The translations under genes were made by a program, and so were the position numbers. Shown piece after piece: positions 5,845-13,907 of a DNA stretch of 15,491 nt (position 1 is the first letter of the stretch; each line of letters starts with the position of its first letter). This DNA is from CAYGXH01 sp964354485 (GTDB lineage: Bacteria > Bacteroidota > Ignavibacteria > UBA10030 > SZUA-254). The stretch spans positions 1 through 15,491 of the forward strand of contig CAYGZY010000036.1 of assembly GCA_964354485.1 (NCBI GenBank). The letters are read 5' to 3'. The notes beneath the pieces were generated by a model. That model was given only the letters and a program-made list of their open reading frames with translations. It was not told the origin of the DNA and ran no database searches.

Positions 5845-7074
5845 CTACGGTCTTAGTAGTACCTTCAGTGCATCCCCATCCATAATGGCTTTAAATCCAC
5901 TGTCGAAATCTTCAAGTTTTACCTGATGTGTAACAAAACCTGCTTTTAAAAATCTCTTTGCTAGCCCCTTCTTGAGCAGAACCGTCATTATATCCCATGT
6001 TGACCAGACGCGGCGTCCGATGACTCCATGGATGGTCACACCGGGGAAAATGACGTGCTTCGAAAAATCGATGGGCATCGTTCCGCTCGTCAATCCCAGA
6101 AGCGCGATTTCACCACCCATTCGGATTATGCTGAAGGCATCTTCATATGCATGGTAATTTCCGGACATTTCCAGAACAGCATCGACACCGGCCCCGTGAT
6201 TCTCTTCTTTCGCCGTCTGGTAGAAACGCTTTTTCTCTTCAGGAAGAGAAACATCAAAACATTCGTCTGCGCCGAGCAAGCGGGCGACTCTAAATTTCAG
6301 ACTTTCGAGCTTCTCATGCGTGTTTGCGCCGAATGAGGCATCAGTTACGAGTATTTTCCTTGCACCGGCACCTTTTGCAATAGCAACGGACATCAGACCG
6401 ATAACACCGAGACCGAGAACGGCAACCGTCTTACCCTTTACAGAGGACAGAACCTGGACGGTATGAGTCGCATTACCGATTGCATCCATGAACGCGATAA
6501 TCTCCTCGGGGATTTCCCCGTTCTTGAAGAGAAGTATATTTTCAGCGGGGAGCACGATGTACTCGGCATACGATCCGTCACCGTGCAGACCGCGTATGAC
6601 TGTATTCGTACAGACGTGGTACTGTCCCAGCTTACACTGGGCGCAGACACCGCACGTAATATGCATCTCGGCAGTCGCAATGAAATTTTCGTTTATGTAT
6701 TCAATGAATGAAGCGTCATTCGCAAGTCGGGCGGGCGTACGGCCTTTGATGAACTTCTTCAGCGCCGGATACTCTTTTGCCTTCTCTATTACGAGTCGGG
6801 CAAGTCTGAGTTTTGCTTTTTTACCTGCATCAATAATCCTGCCGCAGAACTCGTGACCGATGGTCACATCGGAGGTTTTGATTGAAGACATGCTGTTTTT
6901 CAGCGAGTCCTTTGAATTGTAGATTCCGACATCTGTACCGCATATACCCGCGGCAACAACTCTCAACTGGACATCACCGGATGATTCCACGGCAGGTTTT
7001 TCTCTCTGAACGAGGTGAAAGCCCTTTGGCCATGCTTGATAAATTTGCGGTTTTGGTTTTACGACTGCTTTCAT
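5845..7074 (-). CDS. Threonine 3-dehydrogenase-like zinc-dependent dehydrogenase with an internal insertion
   Basis: A medium-chain zinc dehydrogenase of 409 residues. Catalytic zinc ligands are Cys45 (CGTD) and His74-Glu75 (GHEF); structural zinc cysteines are 141, 144, 147 and 155. A Rossmann motif GLGVIG (221-226) with Asp245 at the end of the second strand points to NAD(H). Several stretches match L-threonine 3-dehydrogenase: HITCGVC, DAIGNATHT (197-205), EMSG (302-305), and GVIGRRVWSTW (350-360). Tdh makes 2-amino-3-ketobutyrate, the Kbl substrate, so a link with the nearby kbl is plausible. It is longer than E. coli Tdh (341): between GHEF and HITCG there are about 37 extra residues, basic and helical-looking (about 84-136), and the usual GDRV stretch is missing. 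The gene follows rsmB by 22 bases with a GAGGGG ribosome site. Substrate could instead be another secondary alcohol or polyol. Confidence 0.8.
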   Translation of the reverse strand: MKAVVKPKPQIYQAWPKGFHLVQREKPAVESSGDVQLRVVAAGICGTDVGIYNSKDSLKNSMSSIKTSDVTIGHEFCGRIIDAGKKAKLRLARLVIEKAKEYPALKKFIKGRTPARLANDASFIEYINENFIATAEMHITCGVCAQCKLGQYHVCTNTVIRGLHGDGSYAEYIVLPAENILLFKNGEIPEEIIAFMDAIGNATHTVQVLSSVKGKTVAVLGLGVIGLMSVAIAKGAGARKILVTDASFGANTHEKLESLKFRVARLLGADECFDVSLPEEKKRFYQTAKEENHGAGVDAVLEMSGNYHAYEDAFSIIRMGGEIALLGLTSGTMPIDFSKHVIFPGVTIHGVIGRRVWSTWDIMTVLLKKGLAKRFLKAGFVTHQVKLEDFDSGFKAIMDGDALKVLLRP

Positions 7075-7096
7075 GATCTACCCCTCTATTGAGATT

Positions 7097-8476
7097 TTAT
7101 ACATCTGAATTTTTTATTAATCTGGCAGCGAATGATCCATCCACATGGTGACGGTGAGGAAATGTTTCAATGAATCCTTCCGACGTCACAACCGATGAAT
7201 TCACAAATTTTTGAGCATCGTCAATCTTGAATTCAGGATGCTTTTCTAAAAATGTCTGTATAACACCGCTGTTTTCCTCCGGTTCGACCGTACAGGTACT
7301 GTACACCAGAACACCCCCGGACTTAACCAGGCCGGCAGCATTTTCCAGGAGCGTTGTCTGCCGCCTGACGAGATGCTGAATATCTTCCGGTTCGCGTTTC
7401 CATTTAATATCGGGCTTCTTGCGTAATGTTCCCAATCCAGAACATGGCACATCCACGATTATCTTATCCGCAGGAGGTATGACAACATCAGACGAATCAG
7501 CAACCAGTGTTTCAACGTTGCCGATACCGAGACGTTCACAGCTCGTTCTGATGAGGTTTAATTTACTCTCGTACTTATCAATTGCGATTATTTTCCCGCT
7601 ATTCTTCATTAATTCAGCGATAAATGTTGTTTTCCCTCCCGGCGCCGCGCACATATCGATCACCCGGTCTCCGCTCTGCGGATCGAGAAGGAGCACGGGC
7701 AGTGCAGCGCTCTCATCCTGGATTGTAAAAAGACCCGATTGGAAAATATTCATCTGCGCTATTCCGGAGAGACTTTTTACTTTAATGAAATAATCGATGA
7801 ATGAAGAACCCTGAAAGGGTATGTTATTCTTCTCAAGAAGTGTCAGAAATTCGGATGGAGTAATCTTTAATTTATTGATCCGGAGAGTCAGGCCAGGTAC
7901 TTCGTTGTTCGCCATGAGGAATTTTTCCGTTTCTTCCCGTCCGAAACGCTGCAGCCAGCGTTTGATCATCCACAAAGGGTGCGAGTAGTAAACGGCAAGG
8001 TACTGGGTGAGATCTTCATCAGGATTGGGATAGTGAATACCGTCTAGAGTCCGAATAATATTGCGTAAAACAGCATTGACGAATCCTGCAAATTTTTCTC
8101 CGCGTATCCTCTTAATGAACTCGACAGCTTCATGGACGGCCGCATACTGTGGAACGTGAGTAAGAAATAGAATTTGATACAACGCAACACGGAGGGCATT
8201 ACGCACATTGACTTCTGATTTTGAAAAATTCCCGTGTGTAAAACCGTTAAGAATCCAGTCAAGTCTCCCCTGCCAGCGTACCACCCCATGAACTATCTCT
8301 GCAAATAAGCTCTTGTCTATGTCCGCGACATCCCTGGACTTCAACTCGGCATCGAGAAGCTTATCGAGGTAGGAATCGGTCCGCTCCACTCGATTTAAAA
8401 CTTTCACCGCCGTTCCCCGAGGTCCTGCGTATAGTGTCTGGGTTTCGGAGCTGACTACCTTCGCCTCATGGTTCAT
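7097..8476 (-). CDS. rsmB: 16S rRNA (cytosine-967 C5)-methyltransferase RsmB
   Basis: RsmB (Sun/Fmu) transfers a methyl group from S-adenosylmethionine to C5 of C967 in 16S rRNA. The 459 residues show both expected parts: an N-terminal NusB-like helical RNA-binding domain (about 22-145, with the HEAVEF...FVNAVLR pattern) and a C-terminal class I methyltransferase domain. Motif I DMCAAPGGKTT is at 274-284. VDVPCSGLG at 341-349 and YSTCT at 392-396 supply the two cysteines of m5C enzymes: Cys395 as nucleophile and Cys345 for release, by family analogy. Length is close to E. coli RsmB (429) with a short N-terminal extension. The start codon overlaps the stop of the GlmU-family gene by 4 bases, so translation is probably coupled. 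Nothing is odd in the protein. Confidence 0.95.
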   Translation of the reverse strand: MNHEAKVVSSETQTLYAGPRGTAVKVLNRVERTDSYLDKLLDAELKSRDVADIDKSLFAEIVHGVVRWQGRLDWILNGFTHGNFSKSEVNVRNALRVALYQILFLTHVPQYAAVHEAVEFIKRIRGEKFAGFVNAVLRNIIRTLDGIHYPNPDEDLTQYLAVYYSHPLWMIKRWLQRFGREETEKFLMANNEVPGLTLRINKLKITPSEFLTLLEKNNIPFQGSSFIDYFIKVKSLSGIAQMNIFQSGLFTIQDESAALPVLLLDPQSGDRVIDMCAAPGGKTTFIAELMKNSGKIIAIDKYESKLNLIRTSCERLGIGNVETLVADSSDVVIPPADKIIVDVPCSGLGTLRKKPDIKWKREPEDIQHLVRRQTTLLENAAGLVKSGGVLVYSTCTVEPEENSGVIQTFLEKHPEFKIDDAQKFVNSSVVTSEGFIETFPHRHHVDGSFAARLIKNSDV

Positions 8477-9726
8477 TTCACACCCGCTTTCCGGCGCTCA
8501 GGATGCGTTTGATTAAAAATATTCCTTACTAAACCCTCATATTCAGAACTCATCTCGACCCGGCGCCGCGCCATCACCTTTTTCATCGTATCAATCGATT
8601 TATCAACGTCATAACACGTGAATGCCGTACCTCCGCCCCACGAAAACGATGGGATAAATTTCGACGGCAGACCGGCACCATAGATATTGCACGACACACC
8701 CACTACCGATCCCGTATCAAACATGACATTTATACCCGACTTTGAGTGATCTCCCATTGTCAAACCCATAAATTGCTGACCTGAATCCACCATCGTGCCG
8801 TCGACTGAGACACGTATAGTACTGTAGTTGTTTTTCAGATCACTTGTATTCGTGTCTGCGCCGAGATTGACCCAGCTTCCGAGGTATGAATGTCCGAGAT
8901 ATCCGGAATGCTGTTTGTTTGAGTGCGATTGAATGATTGAACATTCTACTTCCCCGCCTACTTTGCACAACTCTCCGATTGAAGTACCGGGATAAATTGT
9001 CGCACCTGCTTTAATGATGGAATTATGACCAATAAACACCGGACCCTGAATGAATGCATTCGACATGACAATGACATTTTCACCGAGAATAATCGGACCC
9101 TTCTCGGCATCGAGTACCGCACCAGGTTTGACCGTCACGCCACCGGAAAATACGATATTCTTTCTGCCGATGATATGAGCGCCTTTGTATATCTTCGCTG
9201 CTCCCGCTCTCTGCTTTCTGATTCTCTCAAAATCCCTCTCGATTTCTTCTGCCGCACCGTGAATCAAGTCCCATGAATAACGGATGAGCTTCCCTGTAAA
9301 TACCCTCTCCTTGAATCCCCGCAGAATCGAGGCGTTAAAAATCCCATCACGTAACGATTTATTCATGGAGGAGATGTTTTTCTTCATACAATATGCCGCC
9401 GCGATGTCGTCCCCGTCGTGCATAAGCCAATTATTCCTGAGGTCTTTACCGATCAGCTCCCGTAAACCCTCCATCCTCAGGATACGGCCGTTCAGGAACA
9501 GCGTATCATCCTCAGTGAGCAAATTTACCGGTGCACCGGGATAGTTTTCGGCGACCAGGTTGGCTAAGTTGTGTCTCACCGAGAGTGTCAGTGGGACGCG
9601 GGGAAATTCGGCGGTAATATTGTGCAACAGACTGTTGATGCCGCATCTCAGCTCGTAGACAGGACGAAAGTATACGAGCGGAAGCAGGTTTCTATAGTAC
9701 CGGTCTTCAAATACGCAAATATGCAT
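8473..9726 (-). CDS. GlmU-family sugar nucleotidyltransferase/acyltransferase-like protein (Bacteroidota type)
   Basis: A 417-residue cytosolic protein with an N-terminal alpha/beta region and a C-terminal left-handed beta-helix of hexapeptide repeats (about 178-350, for example IIGRKN, VTVKPGA, IILGEN, IGHNSIIKAGA). This matches the alternative GlmU-family proteins of Bacteroidota, annotated as possible UDP-N-acetylglucosamine diphosphorylase/glucosamine-1-phosphate N-acetyltransferase; the stretch GYLGHSYLGSWVNLGA (275-290) is very characteristic. The N-terminal region lacks the LxxGxGTRM pyrophosphorylase signature of classical GlmU and instead has FRPVYELRCGI (20-30), so the activity of that half is unproven. 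Its likely role is in supplying UDP-GlcNAc or a related sugar nucleotide for the envelope. The ATG at 9724-9726 has a moderate ribosome site (AGAGG) and lies only 18 bases after the T tract of a strong terminator. It overlaps rsmB by 4 bases. Family firm, exact reaction uncertain. Confidence 0.85.
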   Translation of the reverse strand: MHICVFEDRYYRNLLPLVYFRPVYELRCGINSLLHNITAEFPRVPLTLSVRHNLANLVAENYPGAPVNLLTEDDTLFLNGRILRMEGLRELIGKDLRNNWLMHDGDDIAAAYCMKKNISSMNKSLRDGIFNASILRGFKERVFTGKLIRYSWDLIHGAAEEIERDFERIRKQRAGAAKIYKGAHIIGRKNIVFSGGVTVKPGAVLDAEKGPIILGENVIVMSNAFIQGPVFIGHNSIIKAGATIYPGTSIGELCKVGGEVECSIIQSHSNKQHSGYLGHSYLGSWVNLGADTNTSDLKNNYSTIRVSVDGTMVDSGQQFMGLTMGDHSKSGINVMFDTGSVVGVSCNIYGAGLPSKFIPSFSWGGGTAFTCYDVDKSIDTMKKVMARRRVEMSSEYEGLVRNIFNQTHPERRKAGVK

Positions 9727-9744
9727 GAATCAACCTCTGAGTGT

Positions 9745-9782
9745 AAAAAAAACGGAATTCCGATACCTCAGAATTCCGTTTT
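9745..9782 (-). terminator. Intrinsic terminator after rpmE
   Basis: A perfect 12-base inverted repeat, AAAACGGAATTC and GAATTCCGTTTT (9749-9760 and 9771-9782), encloses a 10-base loop. Read on the minus strand it ends in a run of eight T (9745-9752), the classic Rho-independent form. It lies 24 bases past the rpmE stop and ends 18 bases before the start of the GlmU-family gene. The opposite side also has a T-rich flank, so it could act in both directions, though no plus-strand gene is seen. Confidence 0.88.
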
Positions 9783-9806
9783 CATTTTCTGGACGATGAT
9801 ATTCCT

Positions 9807-10031
9807 TTATGCGGTTTTTTCCGCCCCCTGTGTCCTCTTCGAATATTTTTTCATAAAACGTTCAATCCTTCCGGCAGAGTCCATTAATTTCTGTTTACCA
9901 GTAAAAAAAGGATGACACTTTGAACATATTTCTATTTTGAGGTTACCCGATGTCGACCGCGTTTCGAAGACGTTTCCACACACACAGGTTACAATAGTTT
10001 TCTTATAAGCAGGATGAATGCCCTTTTTCAT
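9807..10031 (-). CDS. rpmE: Ribosomal protein L31, zinc-binding type
   Basis: The 74-residue protein is bacterial ribosomal protein bL31 of the large subunit, near the central protuberance and the inter-subunit bridge. It starts MKKGIHP, the usual L31 opening, and carries Cys16, Cys18 and the CSKC pair at 37-40, the zinc-ligand set of the C+ form, followed by HPFFTGKQK. The basic tail is short. Having the zinc-binding form means a zinc-free paralogue may exist elsewhere, exchanged under zinc starvation as in other bacteria; none is in the window. A GGAG ribosome site is 7 bases from the ATG. It has its own candidate promoter and is followed by a strong terminator, so it is probably transcribed partly as a single gene. 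Confidence 0.97.
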   Translation of the reverse strand: MKKGIHPAYKKTIVTCVCGNVFETRSTSGNLKIEICSKCHPFFTGKQKLMDSAGRIERFMKKYSKRTQGAEKTA

Positions 10032-10066
10032 TGAAAAGCTCCAGTTTTCAAAAAATTTTGTAATTC

Positions 10067-10095
10067 AATATACGTAGAAATCGCCAGAATCGCAA
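10067..10095 (-). promoter_or_regulatory. Candidate sigma70-like promoter for rpmE
   Basis: On the minus strand TTGCGA (10090-10095) and TATATT (10067-10072) are separated by exactly 17 bases, matching four and five of the six consensus positions. A start near 10060 gives a leader of about 30 bases containing the rpmE ribosome site. It lies in the 76-base gap after the SPOR-protein gene. Confidence 0.5.
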
Positions 10096-10107
10096 AAAAT
10101 GGAATGG

Positions 10108-10734
10108 CTACGGCACCCTTCCGATCCAGTAACCATTTTCAAATGCTTCCCACATCTGCTGAACAAAAATTTTTGCATCCTCAGCTGTCACATACTGTCC
10201 CAGGGCGACACGGAAATGCCTGGCCGATTCTACGACCATGGCTTCATACCCTGCTTCTACCCACCGGTGCACTTCCTCTTCCGCGGGTGATTTAATATTA
10301 TAGGATGCAATGTAAACAGTAAAACTACCCTGTGTTAACGATAATTCAGGGTAGACTGCGGGTTTCTCCACAGTCGGTTTTATTTCTTCCGCCGGTGGTT
10401 TTTTGACCGGTTCAGAAACAGGTTGCTGGAGCGGTTGCTCGGCAGGCTGTTCAACAGGTCGTTCCGACGGGGGGAATTCCTCTGCCTGCACAATAGAACT
10501 TGAATCTGTAACCGGAACTACAGATACTTCCGACGCAGTTGGTTCAACTCCCAGCTGTTTCAGCGCGATAATGTATACTAAAAACACCGCAGAGGCAACA
10601 ACGAGAACGATGAAAGCTCCCTGCAGGATATACTTGAGAACCGGGTAGTTCTTTTTTGGGGTGTGGAGGAATGGTTTCGGACCCGACTCGTCGTCAAGCG
10701 TTACGAACTCTTTATTTTGGACATTCAGCGGCAT
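10108..10734 (-). CDS. SPOR-domain membrane protein
   Basis: A 208-residue bitopic inner-membrane protein. Residues 1-34 form a short cytoplasmic part, about 35-57 a single hydrophobic membrane span, about 64-132 a linker rich in Pro and Glu with repeated EQP-like units, and about 135-205 a C-terminal SPOR domain (GSFTVYIASY, then AEEEVHRWVEAGYEAMVVES, then FRVALGQY). SPOR domains bind peptidoglycan strands stripped of stem peptides and gather at the division septum, so a role in cell division or wall shaping is likely. The layout is like FtsN, but there is no sequence evidence to name it so. A near-consensus promoter lies just upstream; the ATG has no Shine-Dalgarno and the predicted leader is only about 23 bases, so translation start is less certain. 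The gene separates the ATP synthase operon from rpmE. Confidence 0.82.
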   Translation of the reverse strand: MPLNVQNKEFVTLDDESGPKPFLHTPKKNYPVLKYILQGAFIVLVVASAVFLVYIIALKQLGVEPTASEVSVVPVTDSSSIVQAEEFPPSERPVEQPAEQPLQQPVSEPVKKPPAEEIKPTVEKPAVYPELSLTQGSFTVYIASYNIKSPAEEEVHRWVEAGYEAMVVESARHFRVALGQYVTAEDAKIFVQQMWEAFENGYWIGRVP

Positions 10735-10763
10735 GAGGGTTGGACCGGTATCATTTGACGTAC

Positions 10764-10792
10764 AATTTACAACTTGGGAACGACTATGTCAA
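10764..10792 (-). promoter_or_regulatory. Strong sigma70-like promoter for the SPOR-protein gene
   Basis: On the minus strand a perfect TTGACA (10787-10792) is followed after exactly 17 bases by TAAATT (10764-10769). It sits in the 135-base gap after atpG, where I see no convincing terminator. Transcription would begin near 10757, some 23 bases before the start codon, and could continue into rpmE. Confidence 0.65.
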
Positions 10793-10869
10793 GAAAAATG
10801 TATGCGTGGGAAAAACAGCTCGCGGTTTTACGATGTGATCTCGCAGGTAAATTACAATTCATCATCCTG

Positions 10870-11766
10870 TCAGGCGTTTCTCAGGGCCTCGGCTCCACTG
10901 ACGATTTCGAGAAGTTCCTTCGTAATGGAAGCCTGACGGGCTTTATTGTAGGAGAGCTGGAGAGTCCGGATTAATTCCCGCGCATTCGACGTCGCGTTAT
11001 CCATTGCGGTCATTCGTGCCCCCTGCTCGGATGCATTTGATTCCAGCATTGCATGCCACATCTGGAAATTGAGGTGCTTCGGCAGAAGAGCTGTAAGAAT
11101 CGATTGGAGTGACGGCTCGTAAATCGAATACGCAGCACGCTTCGGTCCGGCATCCCCCGCGAATACCCTGAGGTTTTCCAGGCTGAGGGGAAGGAGAGTT
11201 TCAATAACGATTCGCTGGTGAATGATTGATTCGAATTCATTGTAGAGAAGCTCTACCCTGTCGTACTCACCGTTCAGGAACTTTGCGGTGACATCCCCCA
11301 TCACCCTCTGAGCATTTACATAATTCATTTCATGGAGGATACCGGTAAACTTTCCGATAACATTGTAATGATTCTTTTGAAAGTAATCGCTCCCCTTTTT
11401 CCCGATGCATAACAGATGAACATTCCCCGAGCTGTTCAACGAATGGTAGCGTTCTTCTATGTGATGGATCGTCTTCTTTATGACATTTGAATTGAATGCT
11501 CCGCATAAACCACGATCAGAGGTAATAACGATTATAGCGAGGGAATTCATCTCCCGTTCACGGAAGAGAGGATGTTCGTCAACGCTGGATACGGCTGAGA
11601 GATGACTGACCAGTGTGCGGATGGTTCGTGCATACGGCCTGGCAGCGATGACAGCATCCTGCGCGCGGCGAAGCTTGGCGGCCGCCACCATTTTCATCGC
11701 TTTCGTAATTTTCTGTGTACTTTTTATGCCTCCTATGCGCCGGCGTATTTCGCGGAGTGTAGCCAT
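10870..11766 (-). CDS. atpG: ATP synthase F1 subunit gamma
   Basis: Gamma is the central rotor shaft of F1; it turns inside the alpha3beta3 ring and couples proton flow to ATP synthesis. The 298 residues (E. coli 287) show the family's ends: the N-terminal helix with IRRRIGGIKSTQKITKAMKM (7-26) and the C-terminal helix with NKARQASITKELLEIVSGAE, which form the coiled coil in the ring. The middle holds the ITSDRGLCGAFN stretch of the Rossmann-like domain. ATG at 11764-11766 follows the atpA stop by 3 bases. It is the last gene of this ATP synthase cluster: no beta or epsilon gene follows, unlike the E. coli order. After it comes a 135-base gap and an unrelated promoter and gene. Confidence 0.96.
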   Translation of the reverse strand: MATLREIRRRIGGIKSTQKITKAMKMVAAAKLRRAQDAVIAARPYARTIRTLVSHLSAVSSVDEHPLFREREMNSLAIIVITSDRGLCGAFNSNVIKKTIHHIEERYHSLNSSGNVHLLCIGKKGSDYFQKNHYNVIGKFTGILHEMNYVNAQRVMGDVTAKFLNGEYDRVELLYNEFESIIHQRIVIETLLPLSLENLRVFAGDAGPKRAAYSIYEPSLQSILTALLPKHLNFQMWHAMLESNASEQGARMTAMDNATSNARELIRTLQLSYNKARQASITKELLEIVSGAEALRNA

Positions 11767-11769
11767 CGT

Positions 11770-13317
11770 TCAGGAAGCAGTAAAGGATGCAATAAAATCT
11801 TTTACGATTGGTACAAGTTTCCCCTGAATCTGATCCGACAGATCCTTCGTCTTCGCAATTTCATCGAGGATATCGCGGTGCTTCACTTCCATCAATTCAA
11901 GGAATTCTTTTTCAAACCGCTGAATAGATCCGATCGGTAATTCATCAAGGTAACCGTTCGTACCGACAAAGATACTGACAACCTGTTTTTCAACAGACAT
12001 CGGATCGTATTGCCCCTGCTTTAGGAGTTCGACCAACCGGGAACCCCGGCGAAGCTGAGCTTGTGTCGCTTTATCGAGATCTGATCCGAATTTTGCAAAT
12101 GCTTCCAGTTCCCGGTATTGGGCAAGGTCGAGGCGCAACCGTCCTGCAACTCTCTTCATTGCTTTTATCTGGGCATTACCGCCGACACGCGAAACTGAAA
12201 TACCCACGTTAATAGCCGGCCTGACTCCGGAATTGAAAAGACCGGGTTCAAGGTAAATCTGTCCGTCGGTGATTGAAATTACATTCGTCGGTATGTATGC
12301 CGAAACGTCGTTTGCCTGTGTTTCAATAACGGGAAGCGCCGTCAGACTGCCACCGCCAAGATCCTCGCTGAGTTTTGAAGCGCGTTCGAGCAGCCGTGAA
12401 TGAAGGTAAAAGACATCGCCAGGATATGCTTCACGACCGGGTGGGCGCCGCAGAAGAAGAGAGACCTGCCTGTATGCCTGCGCGTGTTTGGAAAGATCAT
12501 CGTAGATGACGAGAGCATGTCTCCCGCTGTCACGGAAGAATTCACCCAGTGTCGCTCCAGCGTAGGGTGCGATAAATTGCATCGGTGATGGATCGCTCGC
12601 TGTTGCCGCGATGACCGTGGTGTAATCCATCGCTCCCTCCTCCTCCAACCGTGCGACAACCTGGGCGATGGTGGAACCTCTCTGGCCGATGGCGACGTAA
12701 ATACAGAAGAGAGGTTTTATCCCCAACCGCTTCGCTTCTTCAGTATGACTAAATTTCTGATTGATTATTGCATCGATCGCAATTGCAGTTTTACCGGTCT
12801 GTCGGTCTCCGATGATCAATTCACGCTGACCACGGCCGATTGGAATCATCGCATCGACAGCTTTTATCCCGGTCTGCAGGGGTTCCTTTACGGGCTGGCG
12901 CTGGATGACACCCAATGCTTTCCGTTCGATCGGGAGAAATTTATCTGTGCGAACAGGACCCCGCTCGTCAATCGGCTGACCGAGAGGATTGATGACACGA
13001 CCGAGCATTGCCTCACCGACAGGCATTGAAACGACCCGGCCCGTTCGTTTGACGCTATCGCCTTCCTTGATCTGCGTGCTTTCCCCGAACAGGATACATC
13101 CGACATTATCCTCTTCGAGATTCAGCACCATGCCGAATACGCCGTGCGGGAATTCTACCAATTCGCTCGCCATGACTTTTGAAAGTCCGTACACACGTGC
13201 AATTCCGTCTCCAACCTGCAGGACTGTGCCAACATCATAGATATCTACTTCTTTTTCAAAGCCGGATAGCTGCTTCCGCAAAATTGCGGATACTTCATCA
13301 GGTCTTACATCTGCCAT
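11770..13317 (-). CDS. atpA: ATP synthase F1 subunit alpha
   Basis: Alpha forms the F1 ring with beta and carries the non-catalytic nucleotide sites. The 515 residues match the family (E. coli 513). Seen are Walker A GDRQTGKTA (170-178), the Walker B-like strand ALVIYDD (268-274), RPPGREAYPGDVFYLHSRLLERA (291-313, in two stretches of the consensus), and the arginine finger Arg377 in ISVSRVGG, which reaches into the catalytic site on beta. The ATG has a GAGGG ribosome site. The gene lies 39 bases after atpH and 3 bases before atpG. Nothing departs from a normal functional alpha subunit. Confidence 0.98.
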   Translation of the reverse strand: MADVRPDEVSAILRKQLSGFEKEVDIYDVGTVLQVGDGIARVYGLSKVMASELVEFPHGVFGMVLNLEEDNVGCILFGESTQIKEGDSVKRTGRVVSMPVGEAMLGRVINPLGQPIDERGPVRTDKFLPIERKALGVIQRQPVKEPLQTGIKAVDAMIPIGRGQRELIIGDRQTGKTAIAIDAIINQKFSHTEEAKRLGIKPLFCIYVAIGQRGSTIAQVVARLEEEGAMDYTTVIAATASDPSPMQFIAPYAGATLGEFFRDSGRHALVIYDDLSKHAQAYRQVSLLLRRPPGREAYPGDVFYLHSRLLERASKLSEDLGGGSLTALPVIETQANDVSAYIPTNVISITDGQIYLEPGLFNSGVRPAINVGISVSRVGGNAQIKAMKRVAGRLRLDLAQYRELEAFAKFGSDLDKATQAQLRRGSRLVELLKQGQYDPMSVEKQVVSIFVGTNGYLDELPIGSIQRFEKEFLELMEVKHRDILDEIAKTKDLSDQIQGKLVPIVKDFIASFTAS

Positions 13318-13356
13318 TCAATATTCCCTCGTAATAAAAAAATGATTATCCACATT

Positions 13357-13902
13357 TCAAGATACTTTTTCTGTAAGTTTAAGTCTCAGAAGATCGAGCT
13401 GATGCTGGATACTTGCATCCACCACAGTATCGTCATAATGAACGGTAAATCCGCCACGGAGAGCAGGATCGACAGTAAATGTCATTCTGACATTTTTCCC
13501 TGTTGTATCCCCCATCTGACTCGTGAAATCCTTCTCCTGTTCAGATGTGAGTCTGACAGCAGTCTGCACCGTAATATTGAGTATTCCACGCTGCCTATCC
13601 CGAAGAACCGCATACTGGTCAATGATATCGCTCAGGAGTCCCTCCCGATTTTTTGTTGTCAGGAGTATAATGAACCTGAGTGTTAGGTCGGAAATCTTTC
13701 CCTCAAACAGGATTGCGAAAACGTGTTTCTTCCTCTCGGTATTTATAACAGGTGACCGGAGGAAAAGGAAAAAATCATGTGATTCGCGGATTGCCCTTTG
13801 GATTAGTTCAAAGTCCCGACTGACGGAATCGGTAATATTTTGCTCTTCTGTAACCCGGAAGATTGCCAAGGCATACCTTTGTGCAGCACGTACGTTGATC
13901 AT
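13357..13902 (-). CDS. atpH: ATP synthase F1 subunit delta
   Basis: Delta (OSCP in mitochondria) caps the F1 head and joins it to the peripheral stalk. The 181 residues fit the family (E. coli 177). The N-terminal helical domain begins AAQRYALAIFRVTEEQ and the C-terminal part contains the LRGGFTVHYDDTVVDASI stretch, matching the conserved pattern of an end-strand followed by a helix that begins D-x-S. The ATG is 5 bases past the atpF stop, so translation coupling is likely; no separate strong ribosome site is visible. Sequence between these motifs is divergent, as is usual for delta. Confidence 0.95.
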   Translation of the reverse strand: MINVRAAQRYALAIFRVTEEQNITDSVSRDFELIQRAIRESHDFFLFLRSPVINTERKKHVFAILFEGKISDLTLRFIILLTTKNREGLLSDIIDQYAVLRDRQRGILNITVQTAVRLTSEQEKDFTSQMGDTTGKNVRMTFTVDPALRGGFTVHYDDTVVDASIQHQLDLLRLKLTEKVS

Positions 13903-13907
13903 CGGTC

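Noticed and set aside
10108..10734. Naming the SPOR protein FtsN
   Set aside because: Only layout (one membrane span, linker, SPOR domain) is shared; many unrelated division and wall proteins have it, and no division gene cluster is nearby.
10793..10869. Terminator after atpG
   Set aside because: A CTGTTTTTCCC run exists on the minus strand, but no stable stem directly precedes it.
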